Assembly (NCBI GenBank): GCA_003516705.1
Contig: DPCJ01000187.1
Coordinates: 12,659-52,965 of the forward strand
Direction: 5' to 3'
Origin: Prolixibacteraceae bacterium
GTDB taxonomy: Bacteria > Bacteroidota > Bacteroidia > Bacteroidales > Prolixibacteraceae
Length of the DNA: 40,307 bases
The notes below the pieces were generated by a model that searched no databases, was not told where the DNA came from, and saw only the letters and a list, made by a program, of their open reading frames with translations. Of this stretch, positions 30,774 through 39,667 are shown in pieces (positions within the stretch are counted from its first letter, which is position 1; every line of letters starts with the position of its first letter). The position numbers and the translations under genes are program-made.

Positions 30774-30867
30774 AACTGGATGCTTGATATTTGATTCTGG
30801 ATGCTTGATGTTTGATACTTGATATTTGATGCTTATCCTATACTCATTACTCACTACTCATCTCTCA
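30774..30867. repeat. Tandem-like word repeats between moaC and MOSC-MogA
   Basis: Variants of TGCTTGATATTTGAT and ACTCATTACTCA repeat across the spacer. They generate a false N-terminal extension (SIKYQVSNIKHPESNIKHPV) of the MOSC reading frame. Confidence 0.7.
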
Positions 30868-31323
30868 TTACTCAATGTCTTTTTTCTCTTTCAATTCGAG
30901 TTGAATTTCGCTCATTATCATTTGTTTGTCAACAGCTTTGCACATATCGTAAATGGTTAACAGTGCAACGCTCACAGCCGTCAGCGCTTCCATTTCAACC
31001 CCGGTTTGGCCGGTACACTTTACAAGGCTTTCCATTAAAATACGGTCGCTTTTTACTGTCGCTTTTACCTCAACTTTTGTAAGGAGCAGTGGGTGACACA
31101 GCGGAATCAGCCGCGAGGTTTCTTTGGCGGCTTGTATTCCGGCAATTTCAGCAACTGTTAAAACATCGCCTTTTTTTATCAGGTTTTCCCGAATCAATTG
31201 AATGGTTTCGGGCTGAAGGCGAATAAATCCCGATGCTTTCGCCATGCGCTGTTGTTCGGGTTTTCCGCCAACATCAACCATGTTTGCCTTTCCTTCGTTG
31301 TTCAGATGCGAAAATTGGTTCAT
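30868..31323 (-). CDS. moaC: Cyclic pyranopterin monophosphate synthase MoaC
   Basis: 151 residues, normal length. Signature blocks are MVDVGGKPEQQRMAKASGFI, VAEIAGIQAAKETSRLIPLC HPLLLT, GVEMEALTAVSVALLTIYDM and CKAVDK. Acts with MoaA on GTP. Three bases separate its start from the MoaA stop. Confidence 0.97.
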   Translation of the reverse strand: MNQFSHLNNEGKANMVDVGGKPEQQRMAKASGFIRLQPETIQLIRENLIKKGDVLTVAEIAGIQAAKETSRLIPLCHPLLLTKVEVKATVKSDRILMESLVKCTGQTGVEMEALTAVSVALLTIYDMCKAVDKQMIMSEIQLELKEKKDIE

Positions 31324-31326
31324 ATT

Positions 31327-32127
31327 TTATCCTCCGATATTTGAAAATTCATGCGATTCAGTACCTGTTCCCTTTTCGGGTTTAAACTCAACGGCCTGCT
31401 GAAATGCCTGTCGAATCCCGAGTTCACGAATATTGTAACGCAATCCCGAGTGCAAACAGGGCACAATAAAACCATCGGCAGTGAGCCGCAGCCGGTTGCA
31501 TACTTCGCAGATTCCACCGTAGCCGCCGTCAACAGCATCAAACTCTCCGGTTTTCAGGTTCATCTGGCGAATAAAACGCAATTGCAGGTTTTTCCTTTCG
31601 CAAAATTCCCTGACTGCTTTTTCGTCGTCTTCGTTTTCGCCCGGAATGCGTACAAAGTTGATTTTTACCGGTGTCAGACCGGCTTCAATCGCCGCATCAA
31701 TTCCTTTCAATACATCGCCCAAAGCACCGCCCCGTGTTATTTTGCTGAATTTTTCAGCGTCGAGTGTGTCAAGGCTGATGTTGACGCGGTTGAGCCCGGC
31801 TGCTTTCAACGGTTTTGCCAATTGTGGAAGAAAAATACCATTTGTTGTGAGTGCAATTTCTTCGATTCCGTCAACCGATGCAATCATTCTTACCAGCGTG
31901 GGTAAATCTTTCCGGACGAGTGGTTCACCACCGGTGAGTCTGATTTTTTTCAATCCCAGTTCTGCTCCAACCCTCACAATTTCAGCAATCTCAGCGAACG
32001 ACAAAATTTCGTCATGTTTTTTCAGTGGAACACCTTCGGCGGGCATGCAATACACACATCGGAAATTACAGCGGTCTGTGACCGAAATCCTGAGGTAGCT
32101 GATGCGGCGGTTAAAGCGGTCGTACAT
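31327..32127 (-). CDS. moaA: GTP 3',8-cyclase MoaA, compact form
   Basis: 266 residues, roughly 50-60 shorter than typical MoaA. Radical SAM cluster C-X3-C-X2-C in DRCNFRCVYCMP, GGEPLVRKD, VNISLDTLD and a C-terminal cluster CEVCNRLRLTADGFIVPC (CX2CX13C), ending in the conserved GG. The shortening lies between the barrel and the C-terminal cluster (MNLKTGEFDAVDGGYGGI), so both clusters and the GG tail are retained. Start overlaps the moeA stop by 17 bases. Confidence 0.93.
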   Translation of the reverse strand: MYDRFNRRISYLRISVTDRCNFRCVYCMPAEGVPLKKHDEILSFAEIAEIVRVGAELGLKKIRLTGGEPLVRKDLPTLVRMIASVDGIEEIALTTNGIFLPQLAKPLKAAGLNRVNISLDTLDAEKFSKITRGGALGDVLKGIDAAIEAGLTPVKINFVRIPGENEDDEKAVREFCERKNLQLRFIRQMNLKTGEFDAVDGGYGGICEVCNRLRLTADGFIVPCLHSGLRYNIRELGIRQAFQQAVEFKPEKGTGTESHEFSNIGG

Positions 32128-33286
32128 AAACCAAGTCTCCTTTTAAAATTTCGGTCTGTCCAACTTGAATTTCCATTAGTGCGTTGGCATAAACCAGTGC
32201 GTTAATGTGTGCCGACCCGTTAAACTGAATTGCTTCAACCAAGCCAGCAGTATTTATAATCACAGGTACTAAAATCAACCTGTCGGCTTTCCGTTGCCGG
32301 AAATCAAATGACAGTGGCGCTTTTATTCTGAAAGGTGCATAATTGGCGCCAAGCAGCCTGTAAATGGCAGGTTTGGCAATCAGTTCGAATTGTACCATTG
32401 ACGACACCGGGTTTCCGGAAAGTCCAAAAACATATTTTTCACCTTTTTTCGAAAAGGTCATTGGGTTACCGGGTTTCATGCCTGTTCGGTCCCAGAAAAT
32501 TGTAAAACCCTGTTGTTTCAGAATTTCAGGAATAAAATCAAAATCGCCTACCGAGGCGCCTCCTGTGAAAATCAGGAAATCGTGCGTCTCCAAAACTTGT
32601 TTGAAAAGTTGTGTAAGTGCGGCGAAATCATCTTTTGCCAGTCCGATGTAGTTCACGGGGAGGTTCATTTTTTGCAACTGCGCCATAAGCTGACTGGCAT
32701 TGCTGTTGCGGATTTTGCCTTCAGTTGGTATTTCGTCGGGCTCAACCAGCTCGCTGCCGGTGGCAATGAGCGCGATTTTTGGCAAAGCAGAAACTGTGAT
32801 TTTGGTTTTGCCAATACCCGCCAGCACCGCCATTTGGGAAACCTGGATAATGGTTCCTTTTTCAATGAGTTTTTCGCCTGAGCGATAATCTTCACCTCTG
32901 AAAAGTATATTCTTTTTTGTAGCAGGATTGGTGCATCGAATCAGGTTTTCAGCAGATTTTTCGGCATCTTCAACCATGAAAATGCAGTCGCATCCGGCAG
33001 GAACAACTGCGCCAGTCATGATTTTGGAACACTGGTTTTTGCTCACTGTTTTAGATGGTACCATTCCGGCGGTAATCACCTCCAGAACTTCCAGCGGATT
33101 CGCAATATCCTCAAAATGACAGGCGTAACCATCCACCGCCGATTTGTGAAATGCAGGCATGTCGGCATCGGCAAAAATATCTTCCTGCAAAACCCTGCTC
33201 AACGCATTTTTCAACTCCACAACCTCGGTTGTGAAACTTGGTGGTAGCTTTTTAATTATCTCCTGAATTTCGTCGAACTTTCCCAT
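32111..33286 (-). CDS. moeA: Molybdopterin molybdenumtransferase MoeA
   Basis: 391 residues, usual length. MPAFHKSAVDGYACH, IMTGAVVPAGCDCIFMVED, ATGSELVEP with RNSNASQL, FTGGASVGDFDFI, then FGLSGNPVSSMVQFEL. The C-terminal domain IV is present. Inserts Mo into adenylated molybdopterin made by the MogA part encoded downstream. Two bases after the MobB-like gene. Confidence 0.96.
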   Translation of the reverse strand: MGKFDEIQEIIKKLPPSFTTEVVELKNALSRVLQEDIFADADMPAFHKSAVDGYACHFEDIANPLEVLEVITAGMVPSKTVSKNQCSKIMTGAVVPAGCDCIFMVEDAEKSAENLIRCTNPATKKNILFRGEDYRSGEKLIEKGTIIQVSQMAVLAGIGKTKITVSALPKIALIATGSELVEPDEIPTEGKIRNSNASQLMAQLQKMNLPVNYIGLAKDDFAALTQLFKQVLETHDFLIFTGGASVGDFDFIPEILKQQGFTIFWDRTGMKPGNPMTFSKKGEKYVFGLSGNPVSSMVQFELIAKPAIYRLLGANYAPFRIKAPLSFDFRQRKADRLILVPVIINTAGLVEAIQFNGSAHINALVYANALMEIQVGQTEILKGDLVYVRPL

Positions 33287-33288
33287 TT

Positions 33289-33837
33289 TTAGTTTTTTAT
33301 AATGATTTGCCGGTCGCAGAAATCCAGCCGGTTGATATTGAAGTCGAAATTTTGGCCATCGTTGTTTACAATAATGGGGTAGTGGGTCAGCAAATCGGTT
33401 TTTACAATGTCTTCACCGGTGCGTTTTACCATAAAAAAGAGACCGGGAGTAACCCAATCGTGCAATCCACCCGATTCGCAAACAATCAGATTATCAGGCA
33501 GGAGTTGCAGAAGCTTTTCCACTGCTTCGTAAAAAACTTCACGTTGAGCCATTACAAAAAATACCTTTTTTGCACCGGCCTGCAGCATCAGCGAACTGTC
33601 TTTGCTGCTGATTTGCCTTTCGTTTACAATTACAAAATTATCGGTTTTAAAAACCACGTCGGCTTCATTTACCGGGTGAAAATGAGGCGTGATTTTTAAC
33701 CCAATCACCTCTGTTTTATTGGCAAACCGCGCAATGATTTTACAGGCCAGCGTTGTTTTTCCAACATTTCGTCCGTTGCCCGCAATCAGCAGCAAATGTG
33801 GAATTTGTATCGTTTTGTTTTCAGCCGGAATTTTCAT
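33289..33837 (-). CDS. MobB-like P-loop GTP-binding protein
   Basis: 182 residues from the ATG at 33837 (open frame extends ten residues into the TSUP stop). P-loop GNGRNVGKTTLACK, later CESGG. Similar to MobB and to molybdopterin-guanine nucleotide biosynthesis accessory GTPases but shorter at the C-terminus; MobA is absent. May help cofactor delivery. The start codon lies one base from the TSUP stop, implying coupled translation. Confidence 0.82.
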   Translation of the reverse strand: MKIPAENKTIQIPHLLLIAGNGRNVGKTTLACKIIARFANKTEVIGLKITPHFHPVNEADVVFKTDNFVIVNERQISSKDSSLMLQAGAKKVFFVMAQREVFYEAVEKLLQLLPDNLIVCESGGLHDWVTPGLFFMVKRTGEDIVKTDLLTHYPIIVNNDGQNFDFNINRLDFCDRQIIIKN

Positions 33838-33838
33838 T

Positions 33839-34567
33839 TTACAAAAACAAAAGTTTGTAACTGGCAAAGGTTAAAACTACAGAAAGTGAATATTTCAGGG
33901 CTTTATCGGTAATTTTAAAACTACCCATATACGAACCCAGGAACCCGCCCAAAACGGCAGCGCCCATCATGTACCCGATTTCGGGTGCAAGCTGAAAACC
34001 TTGTGAAACCTGGCCTGACAACCCCGCGACAGAATTTACGAGTATAAAAGCAGCCGAAACTGCTGCGGTTTCTTTCATAGTTGCCCATTTCAGCAAAATA
34101 ATCACCGGACTGAGAATGATTCCGCCGCCAATACCAATCAATCCGCTTAAAAAACCAAGTACAATGCCGATGGCAAAAGCCAGCGGTTTGTTGATTTCTT
34201 TTATTTCGGTGTCTTTGTTTTTTGGATTATAAACCATCCGTGCAATGGCAACAATTAGAAAAAGGCCAAGGATGATTTTGAAAGTCTTTGGATTGACAGA
34301 AATCATTCCGCCCACAAAAGCCAGCGGAACAGAAGTAATGATAAACGGCAGTAACAGTTTCAGCCTGAAATGGCCGTTGCGGGCATAACTGAACAAAGCG
34401 ATTGACGAAACAAAAATGTTGAGCACCAGCGCCGATGGCCGCATAAACTCAGGTGGAAAACTAAAAATCGCCATGAGTGCAAGATAACCGCTGGCACCGC
34501 CATGCCCCACTGACGAGTAAAGCACAGCCATCAAAAAAACAAGAGCAAGAAAAAACAGTTCTTCCAT
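33839..34567 (-). CDS. TSUP (TauE/SafE) permease, first gene of the Moco operon
   Basis: 242 residues with about eight membrane segments. GGASGYLALMAIFSFPPEFM and the second-half GFLSGLIGIGGGIILSPVII are TSUP half-repeat motifs. Being the first gene behind a probable Moco riboswitch, it should be induced when cofactor is scarce, which fits import of a precursor: molybdate, tungstate or a sulfur donor (inference). Classic ModABC is absent from the window. Confidence 0.9.
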   Translation of the reverse strand: MEELFFLALVFLMAVLYSSVGHGGASGYLALMAIFSFPPEFMRPSALVLNIFVSSIALFSYARNGHFRLKLLLPFIITSVPLAFVGGMISVNPKTFKIILGLFLIVAIARMVYNPKNKDTEIKEINKPLAFAIGIVLGFLSGLIGIGGGIILSPVIILLKWATMKETAAVSAAFILVNSVAGLSGQVSQGFQLAPEIGYMMGAAVLGGFLGSYMGSFKITDKALKYSLSVVLTFASYKLLFL

Positions 34568-34605
34568 TTTCAGCCATCTAAAAAATAGGGGAAAGTTGAA
34601 TGAAA

Positions 34606-34752
34606 CTTACCGGAAACAGGGTTTCGGATAAGTTCTTTCTCCTTTCCAATTCGCTCCAAAAATATTTTGGAACGGGGGAGGACAACCTGTTTCCGGGTTA
34701 TCCCGTCGGCCAGAGTACCAGGTTTTTGATCCACAGGTACAAAAGCTCGGAG
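34606..34752 (-). promoter_or_regulatory. Probable molybdenum cofactor (Moco) riboswitch leader
   Basis: On the minus strand the leader reads CUCCGAGC, a GUACC/GGUAC stem (34715-34740), CUGGCCGACGGG, AACCCGGAAACAGGUU, a P3-like hairpin with CGUUCCAAAA/UUUUGGAGCG (34652-34674), and a final CCUGUUUCCGGUAAG. These blocks, in this order, match my memory of the Moco RNA consensus, including the GGCCGACGG and the GGAAAC-containing loop. CCGGAAACAGG (34686-34696 as complement) and CCUGUUUCCGG (34610-34620) are exactly complementary over 11 bases, so they can pair in an alternative fold. The leader ends 38 bases before the TSUP start. No computed structure score is available. Confidence 0.78.
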
Positions 34753-34879
34753 ATAATTTTATGGCCACAAATTTATGAAGTGAAGTGAATAAAAAAAGTA
34801 AAGGCTGAAGATTCTTTCATACAAGAAAGTGTTACATTAATCATTACTGTGTTAGTGCAAGACAATTTTTCTGAATTCG

Positions 34880-37429
34880 TTAGTTTTCCTGGAACGAGTA
34901 TTTCAATGTTACACCTATCGTTCGCGGTTCGCCCAGCATTCCGGCATAGTGCCCGGCATTACCGGCTGCCGGAAGCAATTGTTCAAAATAGTTGGTGTTT
35001 AGCAGGTTCCGGCTCCAGAGTAAAACGGTAAAACCGTGGTTTTGAAATCCAAGTCGCGCATTCAGCAAGGAATAGCCATCAATAACAAGATATTTCGAAG
35101 GTGAAGCGCTTGATGAAAAGGATGACCTGTAAAATGCTTCGGGTGCAAAAAAGTATTTCCCATTGAGACCCAGCAAACGACCTGATTTTGAAACCTCACC
35201 ACCGGCTGATGCCGCCCACTTGGAAATGCCGGGCAACCGGCTTCCCGAAATGTCTTTAAATGTTGCGCCACCGGTTTCCTCCAATGGTGGCGGGGCATTG
35301 GTGAATTTTACATAGATACCGTCGGTGTAAGCAATGGCCCCGTTTATTGAAAAGTTATCGCCAAACCGGGCGTTTCCGTCAAGTTCAATTCCCATCACCC
35401 GAACCTTTTCTGCATTGGCCAAATAGCCGCGATTGACAGCCAAATCCGCCGTCTGCACCTGGGTTTGATAGTCTTTTATGGATGTATTGTAAAGGGTTAA
35501 GTTTAGTATTGAGGCGTGTGTTGGCGTTGTTTTTATTCCGGCTTCAAAATGTTGTACTTTTTCGGGTTTTACAATTGCCAGTTCTGTCATTGGTTTCCCG
35601 GAGGCAGAGGGAAGTCCGCCAAGGTTCAGCCCTACGGGTTTAAAGCTCGTTGCAAATGTGGCGTAAGAATTTACTTTTTTCGCCGCCTTGTAACTAATGG
35701 TTATCTGGCCCGAAACATTAAATGTATCAACCTGTGCCTTGAATTCCTGGTCGCTGTACACCGATTTTTTTATGGCCAGCAGCGCGGGGTCGGTGGTTTC
35801 AAGTCCGCCATAGGTTACACGCTTGAAATCAACACTTTTGTCATCGTAATTTACCCTTATTCCGGGCAAAATGTGCAATCGTTTTGAAATTGTCCAGTCA
35901 ACCTGGCCAAATATTGCACCACTGAAAGTGCGTAGCCGCGGGTACGATTTTATGCCGTAACCATCCAGAAGTCCGGGAGTGGCCCACAAAGAACTTGTAG
36001 TATTTTGTGTGAACCGCCACTGGTCTTTTCCCGATTCCTCGGTATGTGCGCCATCGGGGTCGAGTTTTTGCCATAAGGCAAAAATGCCGGCAACAGCTGT
36101 AATTTTCTCCGAAATTCTGCCCGCATACCTGATTTCCTGCGACCCTTGATGGTGAATTGAAGGAGCCTGCGATAAAGCCAACGCCTGAAGCCCGGTAAAG
36201 TCGCGGTCGTTTGAGGGGCCCCAGCGCCAGTAGCGCCATGCCGATGTGGCAGTAATTGTGCCTTCGTTTGTTTTTAATTCGAAATTAATCGAAGTTCCGC
36301 CAAAATCCTGATCGCCGCGCCAGGGTGTATCATGGTCAACAATGCGGTTGAAGGCGTTGCGGCTGGGCAGGTCATAATTCAAATCGGCAATGATTTGTTC
36401 AAACTGTCGGTAGGCGGCCCGTTGTGTTGGAGCAACACCGGCAAAAACCTGTCCGTAGCCATTTGGCCGCTGACGCGAATAGTCGCCTGAAAGCGAAAGT
36501 TCAATATTTTGAACGGGCAAAAACAACAATTGTCCGCGTGCCCCGAGATTATTCAGGTCGTTGATGTTTTCGTTCCGAGCTACGTTATAAATAGTTCCAT
36601 CGCGCTGGGTTCCTGTAAAGGCAAATCGTCCTGCAATTTTTTTACTGATTGGGCCCGAGATTGAACTTTTTGCCTGTATGTACCCGTAATTGCCATAACT
36701 CAGTTCGAACCGGCCAATGGGAGTGAACGATGGTTTTCGGGTGGTAATATTGAAAGCGCCGGCAGTTGTGTTTTTTCCATAAAGCGTTCCCTGCGGGCCA
36801 CGCAAAACCTCGATGCTTTCCACATCGATAAAATCGAGTGTTGAAGCGGCAGACCTCGCATAATAAACACCATCGACATAAAATCCGACACCCGGATCGA
36901 TTCCGTCGTTTGTAAGACCGAACGTAGTTCCCAACCCGCGGATATTCAGCGCTGTATTTCTCTGGTTCGATGAGTAGAACTGCACAGTTGGTATCATCTC
37001 TTTTAACCGGTTTACATTAAAAGCACCTGTGTTTTCAACATGCGAACCGGTTATCACGGTAAGGGGAATCGGGATCTCCTGCATGCTTTCCTTTGTGCGC
37101 CGTGCAGTTACGTAAATCTCCTCAAAAGTATTGTTTGAATACAAAACCACTTTAAGCGATTTTGCAGGAATTTCTGTTACAGCAAACTCACGCGGAATTA
37201 ATCCTACTGAACTGATTTGTAATGTGTAGGGCGTTTTTTGTTTTGTGTCGAAGTTGAATTTTCCGTCAACATCGGTAACAGTAAAAATATTGGTGCCTTT
37301 TACAACCACAGTTGCAGCAACTACCGGCACATTTTCACTGTCAACCACAATGCCTTCGATATTATTCTGGGCATTTACATGAATAAAAAAAGCAATGAAA
37401 ATGAGGGTAGTGAATAAATATTTTTTCAT
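34880..37429 (-). CDS. TonB-dependent outer-membrane receptor
   Basis: 849 residues from the ATG at 37429, where a Sec signal (ending IHVNA-QNN) begins; a longer frame reaches 37510. After a CarboxypepD_reg-like domain (NIEGIVVDSENVPVVAATVV, VTDVDGKFNF) comes the plug: FEEIYVTARRTKESMQEIP, ALNIRGLGTTFG, VGFYVDGVYYARSA, VLRGPQGTLYGKNTTAGAFN. The barrel ends TIGVTLKYSFQEN. The plug resembles siderophore/cobalamin receptors more than SusC, and no SusD partner follows. The substrate is not predictable here. The neighbouring two-component genes might control it. Confidence 0.95.
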   Translation of the reverse strand: MKKYLFTTLIFIAFFIHVNAQNNIEGIVVDSENVPVVAATVVVKGTNIFTVTDVDGKFNFDTKQKTPYTLQISSVGLIPREFAVTEIPAKSLKVVLYSNNTFEEIYVTARRTKESMQEIPIPLTVITGSHVENTGAFNVNRLKEMIPTVQFYSSNQRNTALNIRGLGTTFGLTNDGIDPGVGFYVDGVYYARSAASTLDFIDVESIEVLRGPQGTLYGKNTTAGAFNITTRKPSFTPIGRFELSYGNYGYIQAKSSISGPISKKIAGRFAFTGTQRDGTIYNVARNENINDLNNLGARGQLLFLPVQNIELSLSGDYSRQRPNGYGQVFAGVAPTQRAAYRQFEQIIADLNYDLPSRNAFNRIVDHDTPWRGDQDFGGTSINFELKTNEGTITATSAWRYWRWGPSNDRDFTGLQALALSQAPSIHHQGSQEIRYAGRISEKITAVAGIFALWQKLDPDGAHTEESGKDQWRFTQNTTSSLWATPGLLDGYGIKSYPRLRTFSGAIFGQVDWTISKRLHILPGIRVNYDDKSVDFKRVTYGGLETTDPALLAIKKSVYSDQEFKAQVDTFNVSGQITISYKAAKKVNSYATFATSFKPVGLNLGGLPSASGKPMTELAIVKPEKVQHFEAGIKTTPTHASILNLTLYNTSIKDYQTQVQTADLAVNRGYLANAEKVRVMGIELDGNARFGDNFSINGAIAYTDGIYVKFTNAPPPLEETGGATFKDISGSRLPGISKWAASAGGEVSKSGRLLGLNGKYFFAPEAFYRSSFSSSASPSKYLVIDGYSLLNARLGFQNHGFTVLLWSRNLLNTNYFEQLLPAAGNAGHYAGMLGEPRTIGVTLKYSFQEN

Positions 37430-37459
37430 ACAACCTGAGTTAGTTTTTTTTGAATGTGG

Positions 37460-37467
37460 CAAATTTA
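37460..37467 (-). promoter_or_regulatory. Candidate -7 box for the TonB receptor
   Basis: TAAATTTG on the minus strand is an exact TAnnTTTG match, 31 bases before the start codon. A TTTC at about the right -33 distance is imperfect. Confidence 0.5.
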
Positions 37468-37540
37468 GGCTTGCCGGTTGGGGCCGGAAACAGTATAAAA
37501 ACGTAAACAAGGCTACGTTTTAAAGCGTATTTTTATGAAA

Positions 37541-38179
37541 TCAGATTTTCAGCAACCCGCTTTTTATGGCAAAAATTACAAGGTTGGCTGTGTTTTTCGA
37601 TTGGGTTTTTAACAGCAGATTTTCGCGGTGTTTGTCAATAGTTCGTTTACTAAGGTTCAGCCTGTCAGCAATTTCGGCATTGGTTAAACCATTGCAAATA
37701 AGTATTAAAACTTCGTTTTCACGATCTGATAATTCTTCAGTGAGGTTATTATTAGTTTTGGTTGGGTGTTTTAAAATGTTATTCAGTATTTCAATTGAAA
37801 TATAAGTTTTATCGTTGTAAACATCGGTAATTGCTTTTTCAACCTCTTGAAAATTAGAGTTTTTTAAAAGAAAACCACAGGCGCCGGCTTCTATCATACT
37901 TAAATAATAATTATCGTCGGAATACATCGAAAGGGCGATAATTTTGATTCCCGGACAAATTTCCCTTGCCAGTTTTGCAGCTTCAATTCCATTCATCACT
38001 GGCATTTCAATATCGAGCAGAGCAATGTCAACCGGATTTGTTTTAAGCCCGTTGGTAAACTGATGTCCATTTTCGGCTTCATAAATACTTCCGATATAAT
38101 CCTGATTCGAAAGCAGCAACTTCAGTCCTTCCCTGAAAAGTGAATGGTCATCGACAATATAAACTGAAATTTTATTCAT
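37541..38179 (-). CDS. LuxR/NarL-type response regulator
   Basis: 212 residues from the ATG at 38179. Receiver domain with D10, D11 and phosphoacceptor Asp56 (ALLDIEMPV), then K-containing FLLKNSNFQEV. C-terminal HTH: LSDRENEVLILICNGLTNAE, IADRLNLSKRTIDKHRENLL. The gene overlaps the sensor kinase stop by eight bases, so the pair is translationally coupled. The TonB receptor gene 31 bases or more downstream is a plausible target. Confidence 0.94.
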   Translation of the reverse strand: MNKISVYIVDDHSLFREGLKLLLSNQDYIGSIYEAENGHQFTNGLKTNPVDIALLDIEMPVMNGIEAAKLAREICPGIKIIALSMYSDDNYYLSMIEAGACGFLLKNSNFQEVEKAITDVYNDKTYISIEILNNILKHPTKTNNNLTEELSDRENEVLILICNGLTNAEIADRLNLSKRTIDKHRENLLLKTQSKNTANLVIFAIKSGLLKI

Positions 38180-39128
38180 TGTACGGAAAATAAATTTCGA
38201 TTGAAAAACCATTGCCCGGCGAAGTTTCGATGTGATACATCCCTTTCAACGATTTGGTTCGCGAAATGATGTTGTTAAAACCCATGCCGGTAACAGGTTC
38301 ATTTTTATTGTTTTGAAAGTTGGTAAACCCCTGTCCATTATCGTTGTAATGCAGATGGAGGTATTGGTTTGTGAGGTTCATTTTAAGCTGAATCTCGGTA
38401 GGATTTGCATGTTTCAGGCTGTTGTTCATGAGTTCTGAAACAATGCGGTAGCAACTTATTTTCATTTCCTCTGAAATCAGATTTTCATCAAAAGCAGCAT
38501 TTACCGAAACATTTATTTTTGAGCCATCGAACAACTGACCGGCTAAGTTTTCAATGGCTTTTACCAGTCCGTAGTTTTTCAGCAGATGGGGGCTGAGGTT
38601 ATTGGCAATTTCTTTCAAGGTGGCAACCGAATTGTCGGTGGCGCTGAAAGCACGTTCAAAAATTGCCCGGTTTACGGGAGTTAACGAGTCGCGGTTAATT
38701 GCGCTCAGTGTCATTTTTATCGAAGAAAGCACCGGCCCGAGTCCGTCGTGCAGCTCACGTGCAAAGGCTTGCCGAGCTTTGTCTTCGGTTTGAATTACAG
38801 CAGAAAGAATACGCTGTTCACTTTCCTGTCTAAGCTGTTCAATGCGGTCGTTCAGGTTAAAAATTTTACGGATAAAAATTACACCTGAAAACATAAGCAG
38901 TGAAATCACCACGCCAATCCAACTGTTTACTTCCTCACGTTTAAACAGCAGGTCTTCCCAGAAAAGCGACGAAAAATCGAACAACCGCCTCACAGCCATC
39001 AGCACAAAACTGGCCGATATAAGAATCCACGAAATATTGTATCGGGTGCGACGAATGAGGCTTATCGCATAAACTGCGGCTGCAAGCTGAAAAAGCATCG
39101 AAAGCAGTATGGCAAACTTCAGCATCAT
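38172..39128 (-). CDS. NarX/DegS-type sensor histidine kinase
   Basis: 318 residues. Three hydrophobic segments near the N-terminus (about 6-26, 33-49, 68-88), a short linker, then HisKA_3 with ARELH127DGLGPVLSSIKMTL and an HATPase: IVSELMNNSLKHAN, YNDNGQGFTNF, GMGFNNIISRTKSLKG. No sensory domain beyond the membrane region; it senses a membrane or intramembrane cue. Its partner is the overlapping response regulator. Confidence 0.93.
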   Translation of the reverse strand: MMLKFAILLSMLFQLAAAVYAISLIRRTRYNISWILISASFVLMAVRRLFDFSSLFWEDLLFKREEVNSWIGVVISLLMFSGVIFIRKIFNLNDRIEQLRQESEQRILSAVIQTEDKARQAFARELHDGLGPVLSSIKMTLSAINRDSLTPVNRAIFERAFSATDNSVATLKEIANNLSPHLLKNYGLVKAIENLAGQLFDGSKINVSVNAAFDENLISEEMKISCYRIVSELMNNSLKHANPTEIQLKMNLTNQYLHLHYNDNGQGFTNFQNNKNEPVTGMGFNNIISRTKSLKGMYHIETSPGNGFSIEIYFPYNE

Positions 39129-39162
39129 GGTTTTTGATTTAAGCTTTTTTTAAGCAACCTGA

Positions 39163-39196
39163 CAAAGTTAACAAACCAAATATTTCTTGTTACAAA
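39163..39196 (-). promoter_or_regulatory. Candidate promoter of the kinase-regulator pair
   Basis: Minus strand: TTTG (39193-39196), 22 bases, TAACTTTG (39163-39170), an exact -7 match with slightly long spacing, 35 bases before the start codon at 39128. Confidence 0.55.
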
Positions 39197-39640
39197 AAAT
39201 TAGCGATGTATTATTCGTGTATTTCAACTCAGAATATTATGGGATAATCGAAAACAAATTGTTCAAATAGACCTGAATGAAAAAGCTATTTGTTAAAGGC
39301 TCTGATGCATTTGGCAAGGATGCAGATTTAGCAATAACCGGCAAAAACGTCCTCATGAATTACCAATTAGCCACAACAGTAAATCAAAACCGCGAAGGAC
39401 AGAGAAGACCTTAAAGATTTAGCCTGATGGAAAAGTTGCTTGCGTAGTTCTCTGCTATGTTCAACCAAAGGAAGCGTATCAGTGTATGGATGTGTCAATG
39501 ATTCAATACTAAAATGCTAAAATACTACAATGATTGAATGGTAGAATATTAAAAATTAATAAAATGCACTGAATAAATGATTTATAATGATTTAATGAAT
39601 GTGTTCAAAAAAACAGATTTCTCCGGTTTATTTTAATAAA

Positions 39641-39667
39641 AAAGTCCCGGTGGACAGCCGGGACTTT
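39641..39667. terminator. Orphan terminator-like hairpin
   Basis: AAAGTCCCGG / CCGGGACTTT around a seven-base loop, with A-rich flank on the left; on the minus strand it ends in a T-run. No gene lies within several hundred bases on either side. Confidence 0.7.

Noticed and set aside
30774..30854. N-terminal extension of the MOSC-MogA protein
   Set aside because: The extension translates a word-repeat spacer (IKYQVSNIKHPESN); the ATG at 30773 begins the conserved domain.
31327..32127. Truncated or broken moaA
   Set aside because: Both iron-sulfur motifs and the terminal GG are intact, so a compact form is more likely.
37430..37510. Longer N-terminus for the TonB receptor
   Set aside because: The signal peptide begins at the ATG at 37429, and the -7 box lies in the claimed extension.
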